A stretch of 64,000 bases of DNA from Phoma sp. XZ068 (lineage: Eukaryota; Ascomycota; Dothideomycetes; Pleosporales; Didymellaceae): NCBI GenBank assembly GCA_004835665.1, contig RBKR01000002.1:248001-312000 (forward strand), given 5' to 3'. The notes below the pieces were generated by a model. That model searched no databases and was not told the origin of the DNA. It was given only the letters and a program-made list of their open reading frames with translations. The position numbers and the translations under genes are program-made. This document shows, in pieces, positions 56,588-64,000 of this stretch (the first letter of the stretch is position 1; every line of letters starts with the position of its first letter).

Positions 56588-58345
56588 ATGGGCTCTCAGC
56601 AACCGCAGAAGGCGCAAGCCTTGCCCAACCCATATGGCCTGCCAAATCCATACGCCCAAGCGAGCCTGCCGAATCCGTACGCTGCAGCTACTGTTGCCTC
56701 GTCTGCGCCTGTCAAGTTCACCGAAGAGCAAGCAAAGGCCGAGCAGCAGAAGAAAGCACCTGGTATCTACTTGACGAGCTCCATACCATGTCTTTGAACC
56801 ACGACTCATGAGCGTGTACAGCTTTCCACAATCCACACCAAATCAAGCGTCCACAGGCCAAGAAAGTCGGCACAGTCAAAAAACCCATTATGCCCGTGGT
56901 GGCCTCGTCCACCTCCAGCTCCTCAGACCCGGTCCCGGCCCCGGCTTCGAAAGCAGAGCAACATGGCATAGATTGGTATCGAAGTACCGCAGACGACGAT
57001 GCAGCCATTCTGGAGGAGAGGAGGCAGCGCCAGTACGAGGAGGCTCAGAGAAAGAAGCAGATGAAGAAGTTCCAGAAGCAGTTCGGATACTGGAACCCAA
57101 CTGCTCCACACAAGCCTGAACGCTGGTCCAACCTGAAGGCCTACAGAGCAAGCGGTGGATACAGGCGCAAGCAGGAAGGTTTCAACGACTTCCTGCGCTC
57201 CGCCGCCCGCCAGTCTGAGATGTCAAAGGAGGAAAGCGAGGGCTCCAACGCCTCAAGACCCATGTCATCGTCAGGTTCGACGTCACCGCCACCCTCATTT
57301 GCAGCGAAGCCTAGCTTTGCGCCACCAGCCTCCTACGACCAGCCTACTACATCCTCCGAGCACGATGACGAAGACCCTTACACACGCCGCATGCGTCTCC
57401 CGCAACAACAGCCCAGCGCAGTACCTCCTCCACCACCTGAGCCTGAGCTACGCAATTTCCCCCCACCACCGACTGTATCTGACGATGTTCCTCCGCCGCC
57501 ACCTCCACCTCCACCGCCTGCACCTACCGCTGGTGCACCTGGCACAACCACTAGCTCCTCCATCTACGACAACGCAACTATCTCGGCACCACCTGTTCGT
57601 TACGCCAATGCCACCATTTCTGCGCCCCCAGTGCGATACGAGCAACCACCTGTTCAGCCCGCGCACGACGAACCCGAGTACTCTGAGCGGCCCGCTAAAC
57701 GGCCCAAGATAAGCAAGGCGGAAGCGATGATGGCGAAAATGGGCTATGTCAAGGGTCAAGGTCTGGGCAAGAATAACGATGGCGTTACCACACACTTGGA
57801 AGTCAAGATCCGGAAACCCGCGCCAGGTGGACAATCGAGTATTTTCGACGATGGCGAGGGCAACAAGGTCAAGAGCGCGCAGGTCTGGGATGTGCGGGGC
57901 GGAGAGAGGAAGAAGGACGAACCGGGCAAGTTTGGTGAGGAGAGTGCGGTGGTGGTGACGTGGGGTTGCGTCGAGGGCGTGGATTGGAGCGAGAATGCAG
58001 AGAGGGATGATGGAGGGATAAGACAGGACATGGGTGAGGTGTTCAGTACAAAGGTGCGCAGTTCGCGGTCCCACGTGTGGAATGAAGCTAACACATGGCA
58101 GTTTGGACCGGTCGAGAGACTACAGGTCGACGAGTCAAATGCCGATGGAGTCGTGTACATACACTTCAAGTCGGTGCTGAGTGCTCTGAATGTAAGTTTG
58201 ACGGCATCTGCTTGCGCTTTTTTATCGATCCTAACGAATCTAGGCTGTCAACCGGTTCGACGAAGGGTTCCAATACAGAGGGAGGAACATCCGCGCGCAG
58301 TATTACGACGAGCGCAAATTCCACGCAGGCATTTATGATCATTGA
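56588..58345 (+). CDS. SPF45/RBM17-like splicing factor (G-patch plus UHM/RRM)
   Basis: Exons 56588-56762, 56822-58053, 58102-58191 and 58244-58345 give 532 residues. SPF45 acts in 3' splice-site choice. The N-terminus has repeated LPNPY units (ALPNPYGLPNPY, SLPNPYAA). A coiled, basic segment (EERRQRQYEEAQRKKQMKKF) leads into GYWNPTAPHKPERWSNLKAY, typical of SPF45. Pro-rich runs follow, then the G-patch at about 372-415 (AEAMMAKMGYVKGQGLGKNN). The C-terminal UHM-type RRM includes YIHFKSVLSALNAVNRFDEG and ends YRGRNIRAQYYDERKFHAGI. Two copies of NATISAPPVRY lie near 335-355. The first intron uses an acceptor at 56821; the later CAG before GCCAAG gives the wrong phase. Intron 2 (48 nt) leaves the frame open and could be retained. 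Confidence 0.92.
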
Positions 58346-58668
58346 GCGTAGCGTCAAGATAGATATGTACCACTACTAGAGCAGACTCCTGCGGCCTATC
58401 AATTATGAAGACCATACTTGTTTCTGAGCCGCGGCTTGAGCAAAAGAAAAACATGGTATAATGTGCTATGTCTACAGTGAACAGATCGATGCTCTCAGAG
58501 CTAGCCTGCCCTTCTTATCTCGTCAATGTACAGTGTGCGCACATCTCGCATGCACAGCAATGTGTGCAGTCTATGTATAAAGTGCACCCGAAACTCCGTC
58601 ATATGCGTCTTATGCTTCTTCAGACCTCGTCATTCTTTCTTCTTGACTTCCAGGTCAGTCTGGAGCCG
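58346..58668. other. convergent intergenic region
   Basis: Between the 3' ends of the SPF45-like and ANP1-like genes; AT-rich, with no ORF supported. Confidence 0.5.
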
Positions 58669-60109
58669 CTAAGCATTGCCAGGCTTCTCGTCCGTGTCAA
58701 TGTGCCAAACAACATAGTTGGGCAGTCCGTACACGCCGTAACCGGCTCTCTTCGCCATTTTTGCGAATCCTTCGGTCTCGGCCTGATTCTCGAATGCGTA
58801 GGCGGGGAAATTGATGCCGGAGCGGTGCACGTCGGCTTTTACGACAATGTTGACGCCGCCGATGCCGTCGAGGGGAATCTCCTCGTGAGGGTCGTCGTGG
58901 CGGTCGCCCATTTTGGCCATGTAGATGCGTTCTGTTTTGTACTCTTTGTAGCCTGCGAGGTTGTCAGTGAGGTAGATCTAGGGAGCGGTAGAACTTGTGT
59001 GTACCTTCAGCGAGGACAACATCTTTGTCGAGTGTGGCGGCGAGTTTGAGGGCCTCGGGAGACTCTTGCCATGAGTTGTAGTCGACTTTCGCACGTTAGT
59101 AGGGAACCAAGTGTGGCAGAATGCGCGTACGTACAGCGGCCTTCAATATCGACCATCTTGCCGTCCTTCTCCTCGTACCGGTGGAACCAGATGTCTGTCT
59201 CGTCAGTATGCTGATCAAGCGCTTGAGGTTACAAAGGACTCACTAGGAACGAGAATGTCCCTATCATGCATGACAAAGTCCTCGATGATGTTGGGTGGGC
59301 TCTCGACAATGTCGACGTCCCTCCAGTATACCCAGCTGTGGTCAGGCTTCAAGGCCGCAGAGAGCAGGTAATTCCTCGCCTTGCCCATGGCCTTTCTCCG
59401 CGGTCCTTGAGCGGCAAAGCCATGTCGCTCTTCTACCGTCTGCGCAGTAGTCACGCCAAAGCTCTTCTCGACTATCATAGTTGACCTGAATGCAATATCC
59501 GGGTTGTTCTGTACCCTCTCAAGCTCCATTGCCAGTGCTGCCATGGTGTCATCGGTGGTGTCGCCAACGAGAAAGGCTAGATCGATCAGTTCGTGCGGGT
59601 ATGACAGTTGGGTGAGGAGATCGAAGTGTTTTGCGAGATAGTAGGAGGCATCGCGCAGCGGGGTCAGGATGAGGATCTTCTCCTTGTTCCGTACGGCGTC
59701 TACGGTGGACTTGATAGGGTCGAGGTTGACGTGCTGGATCTCGGAGCTGTTGATTTCGACGTGCTTGCGGGGGTTGAATATGACGGGTGTGGTGAGGTGG
59801 CCGTACCACTCCTCGTGCTCGTTCGGCGTCATTCGCATGGGCGATTTGGAAGGGCCGAAGCAGTAGAATCTGGACGGCCAAGTCAGCAATAGTTCGCAGA
59901 CATGACCAGCAGTAGTGTCCCTACCTCTGCACTTCACTAGCAGCGCTGCCCATGGACCGCCACAGCAGCACAATCGCCGTGACAATGGCCAGCGGCACCA
60001 GAAAGCGCGGACTCCGGACGCTGTGCGTCATCTGCCTGTACGGCGGCATCCTCGCGCGCGCCGCCTTCCACGAGTACGCTCCCTTGCCCGCTACCATCTG
60101 CGGCAGCAT
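58669..60109 (-). CDS. ANP1/MNN9/VAN1-family Golgi mannosyltransferase (GT62)
   Basis: Exons on the minus strand (60109-59925, 59869-59244, 59194-59135, 59085-59005, 58952-58669) give 411 residues. Family members are subunits of Golgi alpha-1,6-mannan polymerase complexes that extend N-glycans. It is a type II membrane protein: a short basic cytosolic end, then the anchor RFLVPLAIVTAIVLLW at about 35-50. The luminal domain has ILILTPLRDASYYLAKHFDL, LAFLVGDTTDDTM, RRKAMGKARNYLLSAAL, SWVYWRDVDIVESPPNII (carrying the DxD motif DVD), DILVPNIWFHRYEEKDGKM and the end YGVYGLPNYVVWHIDTDE. Four introns of 50-55 nt all rejoin in frame, one splitting the LVPN codon. The start at 60109 gives a normal N-terminus; the open frame extends further upstream without family resemblance. 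ANP1 is favoured over VAN1 and MNN9 by overall layout, with moderate certainty. Confidence 0.93.
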
Positions 60110-63100
60110 CTTGAGCGTCGCAAAGCCCGCAGGCTGCGAGTCGGCCTCCTCTCCCCGTGCCTGGCTGATGCGGATGGACGAGCTCCTCGCGCGTATGTCG
60201 CCGGTGTTTCTGCGCTGGCGCTGTGTGTGGACGGGCGGCGACGGCGACTGTGGTGTAGCCAGCTTGGTGGTGGTTGCGCGGAGCGCCGATGAAGCTACGG
60301 TAGTGACAGTGACGCTTGCGCTATCGTCGCAGGTGGGGCCGTGGCCAGAAACGACTGCCGTTCCTGCTGTGTGGGATTGGGCTTGGAAGGAGCGGCGGGC
60401 AGACAGCAAACAATTGCGGTTGCAGATCGCGACAATTGTCCGCAATGACGAGCATGCACTGGATGCGCTAGCGAAATGGATCGTCCGCAAGAAGCTCCAC
60501 CGCTGACGACGCGTGCGAGAAAACGGCCCTTAACGGTTTCAGGGGAGTAATTTGGTGTCGTTGTTGGCAATGGCAAGCCGTCTTGTCAGATTTGGCATCG
60601 TCAACGGGTGCTTGTGTTTATCTTGCAAGCAACCGTTTCTTGATAATGTCGCCGTGGACCCTGACGGATGACACGTGAAGCCCAATGACGCGCTAGCACG
60701 CGCTATACCTGAGTGCAACCAGGTGTCTGGAATCTGAGAAAAGCGTCCCATAAGGCGGCGACATCAAACTTTGTAGGAAACTGAACAGTCCAGAATGATG
60801 CACACGTCATAGTCTACACGGTAAGCTTTTAGATGCCCGTTGCGGCCCGCACTGGGCGCCTCACCGTACCGAGGACTTTTACGAGCTCCTTCCCCTAGCG
60901 CTTCATCGCCATACGAGCCTTTGACTGTGGAGCTGTGCCGCACCGCCTCCACGGCAGTCAACTCGAATTGTGCATGTGGCTGAGCTCCGAGGGTAAGCAA
61001 ATGTGAGCTTCGAAGAGATGGAACAATGACCAAGAAATTGGAGCATCTCTCCACACCCCATCTGGCTCACGAGCTGCACAGAACGCGCCTCAGAAGCTAG
61101 CCGACATGACCGTCATGACACGGCTTCAAAAGTGGACGAACAGGACCTCACGGTGGGCGGACAAGTCATCAGCAGGAACAGCTGCACATGCCAGATGTGG
61201 ACGCTCAACGACTTGAGAATCAGGCGACAGTCATGCGTATACCCTCACAAATACGTCTTCCCCTCACAAGATGGGTATCTGTCGGTCTCACTCCTTGTAG
61301 CCGTTGAAACATACCAGGCTCCCACAAGCACATCGATTGATGAACCAAAAAGCAATGCACCCTGGACCCCTTCCAGCCCTCATCAACGCTTGATACGACA
61401 TCTACCAGCTTCATCCATGGTCTTCCCCTAGTCCTGGCCGTCAACCCTCTTCCGCGGCACTACTGCACTTATTGATCATGTACACTCCTTGTCAGCGGAA
61501 CGGCAACGTACTTCCCACTGCTCCCCGCAGCCTCGCGAACACGAGCTGCAACACCCATGCTCCAGGTGGAGCTGTATACACGCCAGTGGCCATAGAGCTC
61601 CGGCGGAAGCAAGACATGGTACCACAGCAGCGCCTGCAGCTGTCTGTAGAAGTCGAGGCATGCACAGCAGTCATTGTGGAGAACTGGCGGCATGCTTCAT
61701 CATGGCTTCACGGGAAGGACGACGAACAGTCCAACTTGGGTGGCTTGCAGTAGTCATCGAGGCTGTATCGGATCTTGGGCAGGCATCCTACCCAGATCTC
61801 GACATTGAGTACCAGAACGATCGGTCAGCTGAGATGGGAAGATAGGGAACTTGTTGTACATAGAGGAGCTGCTTGATGCACGTCGGCCCTTACCCGGTCG
61901 TACTCCGGACAACGACAAGTAGCAGCCTCAACTCGAGGGCAACGTTGAGCAGATATGTCGGGACTGCGCATCAGTCTAGCATGGGCTCCGAAACGATGTC
62001 ATTGCCGCTGCAAGATCCTTCACCAGTTGAAAAACATAGCAGTGGTGAAGGACATCCGGAGTGATTTCCGCCATGCATCTGTACGTTGCTTGCTACCTCA
62101 TCCAACATCTGACACGTAGCACAGAGGATGTAGGGACGTCCGCAAATTTTCACACTGCTTAGCCACTGCATGAGTAGATTTCTGTTTGTGGTGATCTGCG
62201 GGTTCACGAAGAAGGCGTTGCGAGGTCGGCCGTGTATTGACCTGCTCGATGAGCAAATGTTGACTTCCTTACTGCGGGCGCTTGAGAAGAAGCCATCTCA
62301 AGCGAGATGTAAGAGCAAGTCGGGACGACCCCAGCATCCGCGAAGCCACGTTCGCCCAAGCTGAGCAGACAATACAAACGCTGTCCATGTCATTCGCCGA
62401 CCCGCAGGAGCCCATGCTGAGGTGTCAACAATAGATGGGACTATACACGGGGCGGAAGGGGAAGCGTCGGCACGGGAACGAGGCTCCATGGTACAGCCAG
62501 TGACATGTCTCGAACCAGGGGGGAAGCATTCCTGTTATGCAGGAAGCCTCAGGGACCGACCCAATGCCCAGAACACGAGCAAGGTCTGTGTGGAGGACGA
62601 AACGAGCTTCCCGGTCGTACAGTGCTGTAACAAACACGTTCTGATGCGACTGTCCGGTCGTTTCGTCGGCACATTATGCAGTGCAGCCGCTGCCGTTTGC
62701 ACACCACAGGCCCATAGTAGAGCAACCATCAATCATTGTACGCGGAGCGGCCGCGATATATAGGACCACATGCTCGGGACAGCAACGTTCGCCGACGAAC
62801 GAATGCTGACCACAGGAAGCATCCCCGTTGAGGAAGATGGTTGATGGAGGTGCGGAGAAGCGCGCAGCGGTAAATAAGCCCAAGCTGGAGTCGATGGGAA
62901 CACAAAATCCCAAACGGTCAGCCATCAGCGCATCTCGAACCGCGCGACTCTGAGGCTGCGTCAAAGGCGCTACCTGAAGTAAGACAATCTGGGTTATCCC
63001 ATCCTCGTGCTTCCTATTTCCATTCACCGATCAGACCAGCCGTCCGCTGCAGTTGCAGAAAATGCAATATCGCTGCAAGTGTTGCAATGATGCATGCACG

Positions 63101-63757
63101 TTGGCTAGTCTGTCCACTTTCGGCTACACTGTGCAGCGGAAGTCCATTTCCGCAGCCGTAAGCGAACGACGTTCAGGTGAGAGGAGAAGAGCGACGTGAG
63201 TCGCGATAGAGAGGCTGGGGTCCAAGATTATTCTGTCGGCAGGATGGGAACGAAGGAGCTAGCGCCGGCAGCGACGATGAGAAAAGGTGAACCACGGAAA
63301 GTGGAAAAATGAGAAAGCGAGTGGTGTAGGTAGATTTAGTTTCATTGTTCGATCGTTCCTTCCTCGAGCAAGGAAGGAGCGCCGGTGCATCGATCGTGAT
63401 GCGGGTATACCATAATGCTAAGCTAGGAATGTATATTATTAGGCGGCCGTTGAAATCGTCATACAGAACGTCGTTCATCGTGAAACAAGAAAGTGCCGAA
63501 AGGCGCAATGAGACAAACAGGCAGAGATGAACTGCGAGTGCCGTGAACGCGTACATGTGCAGAGGCATCGCGAGGGCGAGACAGAGGAAGCAAAGTCTAC
63601 TCCAGACCTGAGAAAAACGCCAAATCGACGAGAAGTAACAAACTTTTTGGGTGGGAACAAAATGCCTCGCAAAAGGAGCAAGTACTCAATACACCGCCAA
63701 TGCCGCTGAAAATACACAAACCGAAGGTGCCATGTTATGCTGGACGGGACGTGATGT
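60110..63757. other. long gene-free stretch
   Basis: All frames on both strands are short, low in family resemblance and overlapping. No tRNA, transposase or reverse transcriptase pattern is seen. The first few hundred bases are the ANP1-like promoter. A non-coding RNA cannot be excluded from sequence alone. Confidence 0.4.
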
Positions 63758-64000
63758 CTAGTCACTTTCGTGGATCATACGTTGAGAGGCTGGTTGCCAA
63801 TTAGCCTCACCACGAGTGTCCTTCGCCACGATCAAGTGCTGAATGAACTGATCTTCTTGCTCCCAGAGCTGCTCCAGGGTGTCGGTCGATCGTTGCTCAC
63901 GCCTTCGTTCAAGAAAGTTGATGACATCGTTGAGCTGATCATTGCTATGCCTAAGCATCAGGATTGCGGAGCCATTGACGTCGGATTTGTTCCATAGAGA
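63758..64000 (-). CDS. partial hypothetical protein, C-terminal end
   Basis: A minus-strand frame is open from the window edge to a stop at 63758 (80 codons). It reads MLRHSNDQLNDVINFLERRR and then TDTLEQLWEQEDQFIQHLIV, a charged, helical pattern that looks more like a real protein than the overlapping plus-strand frame. The upstream part lies outside the window. No family is recognised. Confidence 0.35.
   Translation of the reverse strand, partial: SLWNKSDVNGSAILMLRHSNDQLNDVINFLERRREQRSTDTLEQLWEQEDQFIQHLIVAKDTRGEANWQPASQRMIHESD

Noticed and set aside
62920..62945. CTCGAACC box as a minus-strand tRNA T-arm
   Set aside because: Flanking bases do not form acceptor, D or anticodon stems.

Overview
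The window is nuclear DNA of a filamentous ascomycete, probably a dothideomycete-like member of the Pezizomycotina. The evidence is short introns (about 48-60 nt, GT..AG with CTAAC/CTGAC branch sites), fungal gene families (FlbA-type DEP-RGS protein, GET1, ALG11, ANP1-type mannosyltransferase, UPF0662, an ECM9/PTAR1-like protein), a GPI-anchored wall protein, a secreted pectate lyase and two nuclear tRNA genes. The clade assignment is inference. Exon borders below were worked out by hand from splice signals and frame continuity, and were used only where the joined frame gives a coherent protein.

Layout. 1-4.4 kb: almost gene-free, with one small membrane/coiled-coil ORF. 4.4-6.8 kb: flbA homologue (+). 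10.0-11.9 kb: CHK1 checkpoint kinase (+). 12.6-13.3 kb: uncharacterised protein (-). 15.1-23.9 kb: a compact housekeeping block made of COX18/OXA2 (-), ALG11 (+), ribosomal P1 (-), UPF0662/DUF2408 (+), a minimal SET protein (-) and TRAPPC13 (+). Several of these pairs share short divergent promoters. 26.7-31.7 kb: a large DENN/C1 protein (+) and a GPI-anchored wall protein (+). 34.46 kb: tRNA-Leu(CAG). 36.0-40.1 kb: pectate lyase (+), a GNAT acetyltransferase (-) and an SDR-polysaccharide deacetylase fusion (-). 41.4-46.6 kb: GET1 (-), a prenyltransferase-alpha-repeat protein (+) and two uncharacterised genes (-). 47.9-48.7 kb: a protein with nine GPRLL octapeptide repeats (-). 50.1 kb: tRNA-Pro(CGG) with two insertions. 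51.9-60.1 kb: an uncharacterised basic protein (-), a peroxisomal-type acyl/oxalyl-CoA synthetase (-), an SPF45-like splicing factor (+) and an ANP1-type mannosyltransferase (-). 60.1-63.7 kb: nothing recognised. A partial ORF runs off the right end.

Functional threads. ALG11 (ER N-glycan core) and ANP1-like (Golgi mannan) act in glycoprotein mannosylation. GET1, TRAPPC13 and the DENN protein act in membrane-protein insertion and vesicle traffic. FlbA and CHK1 are signalling regulators. The pectate lyase, GPI protein and deacetylase fusion suggest wall or substrate polysaccharide work.

The most unusual items are: (1) a spliceosomal-looking 50-nt intron sitting in the D-loop of a tRNA-Pro gene that also has a normal anticodon-loop intron; (2) an octapeptide-repeat N-terminus whose copies differ mainly at synonymous sites; (3) the SDR-NodB deacetylase fusion; (4) two distantly related members of an unnamed domain family 30 kb apart.
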